From JANNNF01 sp040385825 (GTDB lineage Bacteria > Pseudomonadota > Alphaproteobacteria > Rhodobacterales > Rhodobacteraceae): a stretch of DNA of 64,000 nt. Both the position numbers and the translations under genes were made by a program. Below are positions 35,249 through 43,881 of this stretch, in pieces; positions within the stretch are counted from its first letter, which is position 1; each line of letters begins with the position of its first letter. Below the pieces are notes generated by a model. The model was not told the origin of the DNA and did not search any database. It saw nothing but the letters and a program-made list of their open reading frames with translations. Where the stretch lies: contig JAZKGQ010000006.1 in the NCBI GenBank assembly GCA_040385825.1, forward strand, positions 62,001 to 126,000. Reading direction: 5' to 3'.

Positions 35249-35547
35249 ATCAGACCTCATCATGGGGGTCTGGCGCATGGCACGCGGACCCCGAAAGATC
35301 CCGGCGTGCAGGACGACAGCAGCCGGGGCTGCAAGCGGCGGGGCAAGCCCCCTGTGACGACGCCATCGCCACGGCTTGGCGGCAAAATGCCCCGTGGCGG
35401 CGGTTTTGGCAAGCAGACAGTTGCGCAAGCGCCCAGCCAGTCGGCCCCCCACCCGGTCCTGCACCGGGCGAAATTTCAGGCCCCCCACGCTTGCATGTGC
35501 CCGGTCCATCCCCATCTTTAGGGCAGAGATCTGGAATGGAGACTGCG

Positions 35548-35850
35548 ATGCAATGCCCGGTAGACAATGAAACCCTTGTGATGGCCGACCGCAACGGGGT
35601 CGAGATCGACTATTGCCCGAAATGTCGCGGCGTCTGGCTGGATCGCGGAGAGTTGGACAAGATCATCGACCGTGCCGCCGGCGCCCCGGCCGCCGCGCCC
35701 ACCCCGCAGGCCGCCCCCCGGCCGCGCGGCGATGTCAACCCGGTGTATCAGCCGGAACCGCGCTATCGTGACGACGATGACCACCGCTATTCCGGCGGCC
35801 ACAAGAAGAAACGCCGCGAAGGGTTTCTGGGCGAACTGTTCGATTTCTGA
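35548..35850 (+). CDS. Zinc-ribbon protein (zf-TFIIB type)
   Basis: A 100-residue protein with the zf-TFIIB pattern: CPVDNETL near the N-terminus and DYCPKCRGVWLDRGELDKII at about 26-45. Only one cysteine is found in the first knuckle, as in many relatives that use another ligand. A proline-rich linker and a basic/aromatic tail (HKKKRREGFLGELFDF) follow. Family role is unknown. ATG 35548 has GGAG six bases upstream; ATG 35536 is in frame. Confidence 0.85.
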   Translation: MQCPVDNETLVMADRNGVEIDYCPKCRGVWLDRGELDKIIDRAAGAPAAAPTPQAAPRPRGDVNPVYQPEPRYRDDDDHRYSGGHKKKRREGFLGELFDF

Positions 35851-35907
35851 CCCGCCCGCGGCTTGACCGCGCTGCCCCGCCCTGCGGGCGCGCGCGGTCA
35901 GGTCTGG

Positions 35908-36609
35908 TCAAACCGACCGGGTGAGCCCGCCATCGACCCGCAGGTTCTGCCCGGTGATATACCCCGCCCCCTCCGAGGCCAGGAAACTGACCGTGGCCGC
36001 AATCTCTGCTGCCCGGCCATAGCGGCCCATCGGAATGCGGGCACGGAATTCTTCCTTCTCGGGCAGGCTGTCGATGAACCCCGGCAGCACGTTGTTCATG
36101 CGGATGCCTTGCGGGGCATATTTGTCGGCGAACAGCTTGGTAAACGCCGCAAGCCCCGCCCGCGCCACGCCCGAGGTCGGGAACAAAGGGTCCGGCTCAA
36201 ACGTCGCAAAGGTGGTGATGTTGATGATCGACCCGCCAGTCCCTTGGGCTTCCATGATCGGCGTGACCAGCCGGGTGGGGCGCACGGCGGACAGGAAATA
36301 GATGTCGATGCCCTGATGCCAGCCTTCGTCCGTGATCTCCAGCAGCGGCGCGCGCGGGCCGTGGCCTGCGCTGTTCACCAGCACGTCGATCCGGCCAAAC
36401 CGCGCCATGGTGGCATCGACCAGCCGCTTCACATCGTCGTTCGACTGGTTCGACCCGGTGACCCCCACGCCCCCCAAAGCGGCGGCCAGAGCCTCGCCCT
36501 TGCCCGACGACGACAGGATCGCCACGGCAAACCCATCCTCCGCCAGCCTGCGCGCCGCAGCCGCCCCCATGCCCGACCCGCCTGCCGTGATCACCGCAAC
36601 CTTCTGCAT
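35908..36609 (-). CDS. SDR-family oxidoreductase with altered active site
   Basis: A 233-residue short-chain dehydrogenase. The cofactor motif TAGGSGMGAAAARRL and the NSAG motif are present. At the position of the usual Y-x3-K catalytic pair the sequence reads SGVARAGLAAFTK, so Tyr seems to be replaced by Ser and Lys by Arg. I recall closely related Rhodobacteraceae proteins with the same change, so this is a subfamily trait. The C-terminal GQNLRVDGGLTRSV is standard. It is nine bases from moaE, possibly co-transcribed. Catalytic competence is uncertain. Confidence 0.85.
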   Translation of the reverse strand: MQKVAVITAGGSGMGAAAARRLAEDGFAVAILSSSGKGEALAAALGGVGVTGSNQSNDDVKRLVDATMARFGRIDVLVNSAGHGPRAPLLEITDEGWHQGIDIYFLSAVRPTRLVTPIMEAQGTGGSIINITTFATFEPDPLFPTSGVARAGLAAFTKLFADKYAPQGIRMNNVLPGFIDSLPEKEEFRARIPMGRYGRAAEIAATVSFLASEGAGYITGQNLRVDGGLTRSV

Positions 36610-36618
36610 GTCCGCCCC

Positions 36619-37056
36619 CTACCAGCGCCTCAGCGCAGCCTCGTCCCGGTCTGTCGAGGCGACCCATTTCGCTCCCTCGGCCGTGATTTCCTGCTTCCAG
36701 AACGGCGCGCGGGATTTCAGGTAATCCATCAGAAAATCCGCCGCCGCAAAGGCATCCACCCGGTGGGTCGCGGCGGTGGCGACCATCATGATCGGCGCGC
36801 CCACCACCAGCAGGCCAAAGCGGTGAATGACCAGCGCATCCAGCAGATCCCACCGCGCCGCCGCCTGATCCATCATCGCCGCAATCGCCTTTTCGGTCAT
36901 CGCGGGGTAATGCTCGATCCGCATGGCCAAGATCCCCCCCGTGCCGCGCACAAGGCCGGTGAAGGTGACAATCGCCCCCGCCCCCGCCACATCCGCCGCA
37001 AAGCCATTGGCACTTGCCCCCGGATCGAACGGTTCGGATTGCACCCGCACCCGCAT
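36619..37056 (-). CDS. moaE: Molybdopterin synthase catalytic subunit
   Basis: A 145-residue MoaE, the large subunit of molybdopterin synthase. It inserts sulfur from MoaD thiocarboxylate into precursor Z during molybdenum cofactor synthesis. Family motifs are present: GAIVTFTGLVR, LAMRIEHYPAM, IHRFGLLVVG, and the catalytic lysine region DYLKSRAPFWKQE. One base separates it from moaD. Confidence 0.94.
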   Translation of the reverse strand: MRVRVQSEPFDPGASANGFAADVAGAGAIVTFTGLVRGTGGILAMRIEHYPAMTEKAIAAMMDQAAARWDLLDALVIHRFGLLVVGAPIMMVATAATHRVDAFAAADFLMDYLKSRAPFWKQEITAEGAKWVASTDRDEAALRRW

Positions 37057-37057
37057 G

Positions 37058-37306
37058 TCAGCCCCCGGTCATCGGCGGAAAGAACGCAACCTCGCGCACC
37101 CCGGCCAAGGGCGCATCGAATGACGACAGTTCCTGATCCAGCGCCACCCGCAATGACGCAAGGTCGGAAAACGCCAGGGCATAGCGGTCTTCGCGCGCGG
37201 CCAGTTCTGCCACCAGCCCCGCCACGGTCAGGGCCTGGGTTGCCACCTTTTCACGCGGCAGGCCGATGCGTTCGCGCACCCAGGCAAAATACAGAACGTC
37301 GATCAT
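37058..37306 (-). CDS. moaD: Molybdopterin synthase sulfur carrier subunit
   Basis: An 82-residue ubiquitin-like sulfur carrier ending in the required Gly-Gly (FFPPMTGG). The C-terminal glycine is adenylated and then thiocarboxylated before sulfur donation in the MoaD-MoaE complex. Its start overlaps the pgsA stop by four bases. Confidence 0.93.
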   Translation of the reverse strand: MIDVLYFAWVRERIGLPREKVATQALTVAGLVAELAAREDRYALAFSDLASLRVALDQELSSFDAPLAGVREVAFFPPMTGG

Positions 37307-37971
37307 TTGCCATCATCCCGCAGATAGGGCAGGGATTTGCGGAAATAATCCCAGCCCGTCAACGCCGTCAGAATGGCGGCCAGCCAGATCAGCGTAAGCC
37401 CGACGATGGTGGCATAGGAAGAACAGCCCCGCGCGCCACAGGACCGGATCGGATCTGCCAGCCCCTGCGTCACAAGCCGGGCATATTCATCGGTGGTCAG
37501 ACCCTGCCGCGCGATGCCTTCGACATGCTCCAGCCCGGTGCCCAGAAACAGCACCGCAATCGCCACCATCTGCGCCGTGGTTTTCCACTTGGCCAGCTTG
37601 GTCACCTTCAAAAGCCCGGCCTTGGCCCCCAGAAACTCGCGCAGGCCCGACACGAACACCTCGCGGAACAGGATGACCGTCACCGGCAGGATCAGCCAGG
37701 GATTCATCCCCGAATAGCCGGTGATGATCACCAGCGCGATCACCACCATCGCCTTGTCGGCGATCGGGTCCATCATGGTGCCGAACTTGGATTCCTGCTT
37801 CCACAACCGCGCCAGATAGCCGTCGAACCAGTCGGTCAGCGCGGCGCTGACAAACAGCGCCAGCGCGAACCAATCGGCCCAGGGGCGGTGAAAATACAGA
37901 AACATCAGGGCGACGCCCGGCGCGGCGATCAGCCTCAGAACGGTCAGCGTATTGGGCACAGTCCACTTCAT
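37303..37971 (-). CDS. pgsA: CDP-diacylglycerol--glycerol-3-phosphate 3-phosphatidyltransferase
   Basis: A 222-residue inner-membrane enzyme that makes phosphatidylglycerol phosphate. The CDP-alcohol phosphotransferase motif D-G-x2-A-R-x8-G-x3-D-x3-D is complete at about residues 45-68. Five or six membrane segments are visible. The start MKWTVPNTLTVLR at 37971 is typical of the family. The region between residues 150 and 190, with two cysteines, looks like a lineage-specific insertion. The uvrC-pgsA-moaD-moaE order is common in this family of bacteria. Confidence 0.93.
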   Translation of the reverse strand: MKWTVPNTLTVLRLIAAPGVALMFLYFHRPWADWFALALFVSAALTDWFDGYLARLWKQESKFGTMMDPIADKAMVVIALVIITGYSGMNPWLILPVTVILFREVFVSGLREFLGAKAGLLKVTKLAKWKTTAQMVAIAVLFLGTGLEHVEGIARQGLTTDEYARLVTQGLADPIRSCGARGCSSYATIVGLTLIWLAAILTALTGWDYFRKSLPYLRDDGK

Positions 37972-38034
37972 AGGCAAGTGGTAGCCAATCCGCGCGGCGG
38001 GGGGAAGGGCAGAGTTTCCCCCCGCCTGCCTGCG

Positions 38035-38949
38035 TCAATATTTGCCCGGCACATACAGCTCGGGCGGCAGGACGGCGCGTTCATAGTCGGGGTTGAACAC
38101 GCGGTCGGGCAGCACGATCTCGTCATGCGGCACCGGCGCGTAGGGGAACAGGCCCAGCAGATGATCGATGCAGTTCAGCCGCGCACGCTTCTTGTCATTG
38201 CCTTCCACGATGTACCACGGCGCCTCGGGAATGTTGGTGCGGGCCATCATCTCCTCTTTCGCCTTGGTATACTGTTCCCACCGCACGCGGGCTTGCAGGT
38301 CCATCGGCGACAGTTTCCACTGTTTCATCGGGTCATGAATGCGCATCAGGAAGCGCATCTGCTGTTCTTCATCGGTGATCGAAAACCAGTATTTCACCAC
38401 CTTGATGCCCGACCGCACCAGCATGCGTTCAAATTCGGGGGCGTCGCCAAAGAACTGCTCGACCTGATCATCGGTCGCAAAGCCCATCACCCGCTCGACG
38501 CCCGCGCGGTTATACCAGCTGCGGTCGAACAGCACGATTTCCCCGCCTGCGGGCAGATGCGGCACATAGCGCTGGAAATACCATTGGGTCTTTTCGCGGT
38601 CAGACGGCGCGGGCAAGGCGACCGACCGCACCACACGCGGGTTCAGCCGCTGCTGGATGCGCTTGATCACGCCGCCCTTGCCTGCGGAATCGCGCCCCTC
38701 GAAGATCACGACGACGCGTTCCTTGTGGTGCTGCACCCAGTCCTGCAACTTGATCAGTTCCGATTGCAGGCGGATCAGCTCGGTCAGATAGGTGCGGCTG
38801 TCCAGCGCCAAGGGGTGGTGCGTCTTGTAGATCCTGCCGATCTCACGCGACAGGGTCGCGTCTTCCAGTTCCAGCTCGTAATCCTCGTCCAGCATGTCGG
38901 CCAGCTCGTCCGCCAGCCAGTCCCGCGCGGGGGTCATCTCGTTTTCCAT
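38035..38949 (-). CDS. ppk2: Polyphosphate kinase 2
   Basis: A 304-residue class I PPK2 that uses polyphosphate to phosphorylate nucleoside diphosphates, or the reverse. The Walker A-like FEGRDSAGKGG is near residue 85, the Walker B/lid part DRSWYNRAGVERVM near 145, and family motifs YFQRYVPHLPAGGEIVLF and PWYIVEGNDKK are intact. AAGGA lies six bases upstream of ATG 38949. It is placed between uvrC and pgsA. A PHO-box-like sequence lies 44-61 bases upstream. Confidence 0.93.
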   Translation of the reverse strand: MENEMTPARDWLADELADMLDEDYELELEDATLSREIGRIYKTHHPLALDSRTYLTELIRLQSELIKLQDWVQHHKERVVVIFEGRDSAGKGGVIKRIQQRLNPRVVRSVALPAPSDREKTQWYFQRYVPHLPAGGEIVLFDRSWYNRAGVERVMGFATDDQVEQFFGDAPEFERMLVRSGIKVVKYWFSITDEEQQMRFLMRIHDPMKQWKLSPMDLQARVRWEQYTKAKEEMMARTNIPEAPWYIVEGNDKKRARLNCIDHLLGLFPYAPVPHDEIVLPDRVFNPDYERAVLPPELYVPGKY

Positions 38950-38992
38950 GGGTCGTCCTTGCGAAAGGGATGCCGCCACAGACCATGGTTTC

Positions 38993-39010
38993 GTGACAGT
39001 TCTGTATCAG
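38993..39010 (-). promoter_or_regulatory. Weak PHO-box-like site upstream of ppk2
   Basis: On the minus strand CTGATAC-AGAA-CTGTCAC matches 10 of 14 PhoB consensus positions, 44-61 bases upstream of the polyphosphate kinase start and overlapping the end of uvrC. The second half-site is good and the first is poor. Confidence 0.4.
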
Positions 39011-40875
39011 TTTTGCGCCGAGGGGTTGAAGAAATCATGGATTGCACGGGCCATCGCCGCAGAAATCCCCGGCACCGCGGTCAGGTCGGGCAGGCCTGCG
39101 CGCGACACCGCCTTGGCAGACCCGAAATGCGCCAGCAGCGCGCGTTTGCGGGTGGCCCCCACGCCGGGAATATCATCCAAGGGCGTGGCCGAAACCGCCT
39201 TGGACCGTTTGGCGCGGTGCGCGCCGATGGCCCAGCGGTGCGCCTCGTCGCGCAGGCGCTGCACGAAATACAGCACAGGATCGTTGCGTTGCAGGGCAAA
39301 GACCGGCTCGCCCACCCGGTAGAATTCTTCCTTGCCCTGATCGCGGTCGATGCCCTTGGCCACCCCGACCATGGCAATATCATCGACCCCCAGTTCCGCC
39401 AGGATCGACGCCACCGCCGACACCTGCCCCGCCCCGCCGTCGATCAGCAAAAGGTCGGGCCAGACATCGGTCTTGCGGTCGGGGTCTTCCTTCAGCAGGC
39501 GTTCAAAGCGGCGGGTCAGCACTTCCTTCATCATGCCGAAGTCGTCGGAATTGGCCCCGGCAGCCGACTTGATGTTGAACTTGCGGTACTGCGATTTGAG
39601 AAACCCCTCCGCCCCCGCCACCACCATGCCGCCCACGGCATTGGTGCCCTGGATATGCGAGTTGTCGTAAATCTCGATCCGCTTGGGGGGTGCGTCCAGC
39701 CCGAAGGCCTCGGCCAGCCCGTCCAGCAGCCTGGTCTGGGTCGAGCTTTCCGCCATCCGCCGCGCCAGACTTTCCCGCGCATTGCGGGCCGCGTTTTCCA
39801 CCAGCTCGGCCTTTTCCCCGCGCTGCGGCACCGCCACCTCGACCCGCCGCCCGGCCCGGTCTGACAAAAGCTGCGTCACCAGATCTTCGTTTTCAACGGC
39901 GTGCGACAGCAGGATCAGCCGGGGCGGTTCCTTGTCGTCATAGAATTGCGCCAGAAACGCCTCCATGATCTCGGGCGCTTCGGCCCCGGCCCCGGTCTTG
40001 GGGTAGAAATCCCGGTTGCCCCAGCTTTGGTTGGCGCGGATGAAGAACACCTGCACGCAGGCCTGCCCCTGATCCAGATGCAGCGCCACCACATCGGCCT
40101 CGGCCACGCCCTTGGGATTGATGCCCTGGGTCTGCTGGACCTGGGTCAGCGCCTTGATCCGGTCGCGCAGGGCGGCGGCGCGTTCAAACTCCATCGCCGC
40201 GGACGCCGCCGCCATCTCGGCGGCAAGGTTGGCCTGCACCGTGGTCGTGCGCCCCTCAAGAAAGCGTTCGGCATCGGCCACCAGCGTCGCATAGGCGGCG
40301 CTGTCCACCCTACCCACGCAGGGGGCGGCACAGCGCTTGATCTGATATTGCAGGCAGGGCCGGGTTCGGGCCTCGAACATCGCATCGGTGCAGTTGCGCA
40401 ACAGGAACACCTTCTGCAACTGGTTCAGCGTGCGGTTCACCGCCCCCGCCGATGCGAAAGGGCCGAAATAGCTGCCGGCTTCGGTCTTTTTCCCCCGGTG
40501 TTTCTTCAACTGCGGAAAGGGGTGGGACTTGCCGATCAGGATGTTCGGAAACGACTTGTCATCGCGCAGCAGCACGTTGTAGCGCGGCTTCAACTGCTTG
40601 ATCAGGTTCTGCTCCAGCAGCAGCGCCTCGGTTTCGGTGCGGGTGGTCAGGAACATCATGCTGGCGGTTTCACCAATCATCCGGGCGATCCGCCCCGAAT
40701 GGCCCGACGGCCGCGCATAGTTCGACACCCGCGCCTTCAGATTGCGCGCCTTGCCCACATACAGGACTTCAGACGCGCCATTCAGCATCCGGTACACGCC
40801 GGGCGACCCGTCCAGCGTGCGCAGATAGCCTTGAATGACCTCGTATCCGGTCTGAATTTGGTCTGCCTGTGTCAC
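39007..40875 (-). CDS. uvrC: Excinuclease ABC subunit C
   Basis: A 622-residue UvrC that makes both incisions in nucleotide excision repair. The N-terminal GIY-YIG nuclease starts at SPGVYRMLNGASEVLYVGKA (about 24-43). The UVR motif for UvrB binding lies near 215 (AAEMAAASAAMEFERAAALRD, split here). The RNase H-like nuclease follows at about 390-560 and helix-hairpin-helix motifs end the protein (DIPGVGATRKRALLAHFG; VPGISAAMARAIHDFF). The start is GTG 40875, with no better upstream ATG. The 300-base region upstream is AT-rich and likely carries its promoter. Confidence 0.94.
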   Translation of the reverse strand: MTQADQIQTGYEVIQGYLRTLDGSPGVYRMLNGASEVLYVGKARNLKARVSNYARPSGHSGRIARMIGETASMMFLTTRTETEALLLEQNLIKQLKPRYNVLLRDDKSFPNILIGKSHPFPQLKKHRGKKTEAGSYFGPFASAGAVNRTLNQLQKVFLLRNCTDAMFEARTRPCLQYQIKRCAAPCVGRVDSAAYATLVADAERFLEGRTTTVQANLAAEMAAASAAMEFERAAALRDRIKALTQVQQTQGINPKGVAEADVVALHLDQGQACVQVFFIRANQSWGNRDFYPKTGAGAEAPEIMEAFLAQFYDDKEPPRLILLSHAVENEDLVTQLLSDRAGRRVEVAVPQRGEKAELVENAARNARESLARRMAESSTQTRLLDGLAEAFGLDAPPKRIEIYDNSHIQGTNAVGGMVVAGAEGFLKSQYRKFNIKSAAGANSDDFGMMKEVLTRRFERLLKEDPDRKTDVWPDLLLIDGGAGQVSAVASILAELGVDDIAMVGVAKGIDRDQGKEEFYRVGEPVFALQRNDPVLYFVQRLRDEAHRWAIGAHRAKRSKAVSATPLDDIPGVGATRKRALLAHFGSAKAVSRAGLPDLTAVPGISAAMARAIHDFFNPSAQN

Positions 40876-41174
40876 CCGAGCACGTCCTTCAACAGTTCAA
40901 CGATTCTGCCCTGTCGCTGCAATGATACCGGCATCGGAGCAAGAGCAAAGCTGTCCACCGTTTCTGTGGATAACTGGGTGGAGAAACTTTGAGAACAGGC
41001 AAATTTCCCTTGTTTTCGGCCTGCTTTGCTGGTCTGCCCATTTTTTAGGCGATTTATCAAGACGTTGATTTTATTGACAAGATTTTTGTCCAACTGGCAA
41101 ATACCTGATAAGCTTAAGGATTTTGTAACGCCTGCGTGACTGCAATCCCGAAAGTGTACAACTTTTGCGGCTGC
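40876..41174. other. AT-rich intergenic region upstream of uvrC
   Basis: A 299-base gap, much richer in A and T than the surroundings. It holds a perfect DnaA-type box (TTATCCACA on the minus strand at 40965-40973). A minus-strand promoter candidate is TTGTCA, 17 bases, ATAAAT at about 41057-41085. A 73-codon minus-strand open frame (40872-41093) that overlaps the uvrC start was judged unlikely to be real. No RNA gene is recognised. Confidence 0.5.
40965..40973 (-). promoter_or_regulatory. DnaA box (TTATCCACA)
   Basis: A perfect match to the DnaA consensus lies upstream of uvrC in an AT-rich stretch. A single box next to a repair gene suggests DnaA-dependent regulation or chance; the other hallmarks of an origin (dnaA, parAB, box clusters) are absent. 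Confidence 0.45.
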
Positions 41175-41951
41175 CTACTCTACGCCCAGCACATCGGGGG
41201 TTTTCCACGCCAGATGCTGGCCGCCGTCCACCGCCAGCATCTGGCCCGTGACCCCCGGCGCATCCAGAAAATAGCCAAGCGCCGCCGTGATGTCGGCAGG
41301 GTTGGCCCCCCGCCCCAGAACGGTCGCCGCCCGCTGCCGGGCAAAGTGGCTGTCGCTTTGCCGCGCGCCCTGCAAGGTCGGCCCCGGCCCGATGCCGTTG
41401 ACCCGCACATGCGGCGCCAGCCCCTGCGCCGCCGTCTGCGTCAGCGCCCACAGCCCCATCTTGGCGATGGTATAGCTGGAAAACTCGGGCGTCAGTTTCA
41501 GCACCCGCTGGTCCAGCATGTTCACGATCAGGCCCTGCGCCACGGGTTCGCCCTGCGCGTCCGCCACAGCCCTGGGGCATTGCGCGGCAAACCCCTGCGT
41601 CAGCACAAAGGGCGCGCGCAGGTTGGACCCGATGGCCCGGTCCCAACTGCGGCGGCTGCCGGTTTGTACCGTGTCATATTCAAAGATCGAGGCGTTGTTG
41701 ATCAGCACTGTCAGCGGCCCGCCCAGGCGATCTGCCGCGCGTGCGATCAGGGTTTCCATCTGCGCCTCATCCAGCAGATCGACCTGCAAGGCCTCTGCCT
41801 TGCGCCCCATGGCCGTCAGTTCGGCCACCACCGCCTCGGCCTGATCCTGCGAGGTGGAATAATGCACCGCCACGTCATGGCCACGCGCGCCCAGATACAG
41901 CGCCATGGCACGCCCCAGCCGTTTGCCCGCCCCCGTCACCAATGCCCGCAT
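41175..41951 (-). CDS. SDR oxidoreductase, pteridine-reductase/FolM-like
   Basis: A 258-residue short-chain dehydrogenase. The N-terminal motif TGAGKRLG (6-13) has the T-G-x3-R-x-G pattern typical of pteridine reductases and FolM dihydromonapterin reductase, not the classical T-G-x3-G-x-G. INNASIF and YTIAKMGLWALTQ give the catalytic Tyr and Lys. This suggests reduction of a pterin with NADPH. It ends GQHLAWKTPDVLGVE. It is four bases from a small membrane protein gene and is likely co-transcribed. Confidence 0.85.
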   Translation of the reverse strand: MRALVTGAGKRLGRAMALYLGARGHDVAVHYSTSQDQAEAVVAELTAMGRKAEALQVDLLDEAQMETLIARAADRLGGPLTVLINNASIFEYDTVQTGSRRSWDRAIGSNLRAPFVLTQGFAAQCPRAVADAQGEPVAQGLIVNMLDQRVLKLTPEFSSYTIAKMGLWALTQTAAQGLAPHVRVNGIGPGPTLQGARQSDSHFARQRAATVLGRGANPADITAALGYFLDAPGVTGQMLAVDGGQHLAWKTPDVLGVE

Positions 41952-41954
41952 GCC

Positions 41955-42137
41955 TCAGCCCTTCTTCCCGCAGTCACAGCCCTTTGCGCCAATCACATAG
42001 CGCCCGCAGCGCGGACAGGCAGGGGGGGCCAGCCGTTTGCGCACCACCCGGCCGATCGCGCCGGGGAACAGCAGTTTGCCGACCATGCCGATCACCACCA
42101 TGCCGCCCAGAAACAGAATGACGATCTTGACCAGCAT
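41955..42137 (-). CDS. Small membrane protein with zinc-ribbon tail
   Basis: A 60-residue protein: a membrane segment at residues 2-22, a basic linker, then CPRCG and CDCGKKG, which form a possible four-cysteine zinc site. It abuts the S49 protease stop exactly and lies four bases upstream of the SDR gene. Tight spacing and the intact cysteine pattern support a real gene. I recall similar short proteins in relatives; function is unknown. Confidence 0.72.
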   Translation of the reverse strand: MLVKIVILFLGGMVVIGMVGKLLFPGAIGRVVRKRLAPPACPRCGRYVIGAKGCDCGKKG

Positions 42138-42929
42138 CTACAGCCCGTACCGCGCCCACAGGGCGCGATCCTCGACCGTGGCCAGCGCGCCATCCAGCGC
42201 CGCCAGACCAAAGCGCTGCAACATCCCGCGCTTTTGCCCGTATGGCACCAGCCGCACCTTGTCGCCGTACAACCGCTTCAGCTTGGGCACCAGATGCGCC
42301 ACGCCATCGGTCAGGCCAAGGTCCACCGCCCCCTGCCCCACCCAGACATCAGCGTTGAACAGATCGGCCTCGGCCAGCCGCGCCCCGCGCCGCGCCTTCA
42401 CATGGTCGATGAACGCCTGATGGATCGGGGCCTGAAGGCTGCGCAACCGGTCCACATCCTCGGGCTTCTGCGGCAGGAAGGGGTCGGCAAGGCTTTTCGA
42501 CCGCCCCGCCGTGACCACCCGCCGTTCCACCCCCTGCCGCGCCAGCAGTTCGGGAAAGCCAAACGACGCGAAAATCACCCCGATGGACCCCACGATAGAG
42601 CTTGAGTCCACCCAGATGTGATCCGCAGCACAGGCCAGCCAATAGCCGCCCGAGGCCGCCACATCCTCGACAAAGGCATGCACGGGCACGTTCTTTTCAA
42701 CCGCCAACCGCCGGATGCGCGCGGCGATCAGGCTGGATTGCACCGCCGACCCGCCGGGTGAATTGATCACCAGCGCCACCGCCGCCGGTTTGCCCCGGCT
42801 GAACGCCCGGTCGATGACAGGGGCAAGGCCCGCGTCCGAAAGACTGCGCCCGCCGTTGCCGATGCTGCCTTGCAGTCGGATCACCGGAACGAAAGGGGCT
42901 TTGCGCAAAAAGGGGACAAGATGTTTCAT
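42138..42929 (-). CDS. S49 family signal-peptide-peptidase-like protease
   Basis: A 263-residue half-length SppA/SohB-type serine protease. The serine nucleophile is S93 in VAASGGYWLACAAD and the general-base lysine is K145 in GRSKSLADPF. VINSPGGSA (54-62) forms the oxyanion region. A true signal anchor is not evident, so it could be cytoplasmic or peripheral. These enzymes degrade leftover signal peptides and membrane fragments. Start ATG 42929; the longer in-frame start at 42965 lacks support. It is divergent from the LysR gene. Confidence 0.9.
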   Translation of the reverse strand: MKHLVPFLRKAPFVPVIRLQGSIGNGGRSLSDAGLAPVIDRAFSRGKPAAVALVINSPGGSAVQSSLIAARIRRLAVEKNVPVHAFVEDVAASGGYWLACAADHIWVDSSSIVGSIGVIFASFGFPELLARQGVERRVVTAGRSKSLADPFLPQKPEDVDRLRSLQAPIHQAFIDHVKARRGARLAEADLFNADVWVGQGAVDLGLTDGVAHLVPKLKRLYGDKVRLVPYGQKRGMLQRFGLAALDGALATVEDRALWARYGL

Positions 42930-42990
42930 ACCCCAACAGGTAGGCTTTGCAGGGCTTGCGGACAAGCCCGCAAGGCATCACCCTGCCTTG

Positions 42991-43881
42991 ATGATCGACA
43001 AACTGGAAATGTTCATCGCCCTTGCCCGCGAGCGCCATTTTGGCCGCGCCGCAGAATCCTGCGGCGTCACGCAACCGTCGCTGTCGTCAGCCATCCGGCA
43101 GCTGGAGGATCAGTTGGGGGTGCAGCTGGTGTTTCGGGGCTCACGCTTTCAGGGCCTGACGCCCGAAGGCGCGCGGGTGCTGGACCGGGCCTTGGCGCTG
43201 GTCGCCGATCTGCGGGCGCTGAAGGATGAAATGCGCGCGGTGCGGTCGGGCCTGTCGGGCCATCTGCGCATCGGCGTGGTGCCGACCGCGATGCCGATGG
43301 TCGCCGATCTGACCGGGCCGTTCACCGCCCGCCACCCCAATGTCAAGATCACCATTCTGTCGCGCACCAGCGTCGAGATTCTGACCGGCATCGAAAGCCT
43401 GACGCTGGATGCCGGCATCACCTATCTGGACAATGAACCGCTTGGCCGGGTGGCCTCGGTGCCGCTGTATACCGAGTTTTACCGCCTGCTCTGTGCCCCC
43501 GGCAGCGCCCTTGCCGCCCGCGCGCAGGTGACATGGGCCGAAGTGGCGGGCGAGCCTTTGTGCCTGCTGACCGCCGACATGCAGAACCGCCGCATCGTGA
43601 ACCAGCATCTGGCGGCGGCGGGGGCAACTGTCATTCCGGCGATTGAATCAAACTCCACCATAGCGCTGATCAGCCATGTGCTGACCGGGCATTGGGCATC
43701 CGTGGTGCCGATGAAACTGGCGCAGGTGTTCGTGGGCGGCGGGCGGCTGGTGTCGATCCCCATTGTGGACCCCGAGGCCGAACATCTGGTCGGCCTGATC
43801 ACCGCCCGGCGCGACCCGCAAACCCCGGTGCTGGCCGCCCTGCTGGACGCCGCCACCAGACTGGGCGGACGACTGAGTTAG
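42991..43881 (+). CDS. LysR family transcriptional regulator
   Basis: A 296-residue regulator with an N-terminal winged helix (MIDKLEMFIALARERHFGRA and VTQPSLSSAIRQLEDQLG) and a substrate-binding-like effector domain from about residue 90. Proteins with this sequence are often beside formate dehydrogenase genes in Rhodobacteraceae, but no such genes are seen in this window. Target and effector are therefore unknown. It is divergent from the S49 protease gene with a 61-base gap. Confidence 0.88.
   Translation: MIDKLEMFIALARERHFGRAAESCGVTQPSLSSAIRQLEDQLGVQLVFRGSRFQGLTPEGARVLDRALALVADLRALKDEMRAVRSGLSGHLRIGVVPTAMPMVADLTGPFTARHPNVKITILSRTSVEILTGIESLTLDAGITYLDNEPLGRVASVPLYTEFYRLLCAPGSALAARAQVTWAEVAGEPLCLLTADMQNRRIVNQHLAAAGATVIPAIESNSTIALISHVLTGHWASVVPMKLAQVFVGGGRLVSIPIVDPEAEHLVGLITARRDPQTPVLAALLDAATRLGGRLS

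Noticed and set aside
35863..39864. A 1333-codon plus-strand open frame across SDR, moaE, moaD, pgsA, ppk2 and uvrC
   Set aside because: It crosses six well-supported minus-strand genes and has no recognisable domain.
40872..41093. A 73-codon minus-strand open frame overlapping the uvrC start
   Set aside because: The GTGA overlap is suggestive, but codon use is unlike the neighbours, no ribosome site precedes it and no family is recognised.
40921..41174. Chromosome origin suggested by AT-richness and a DnaA box
   Set aside because: Only one box, and no dnaA, parAB, hemE or gidA gene nearby.
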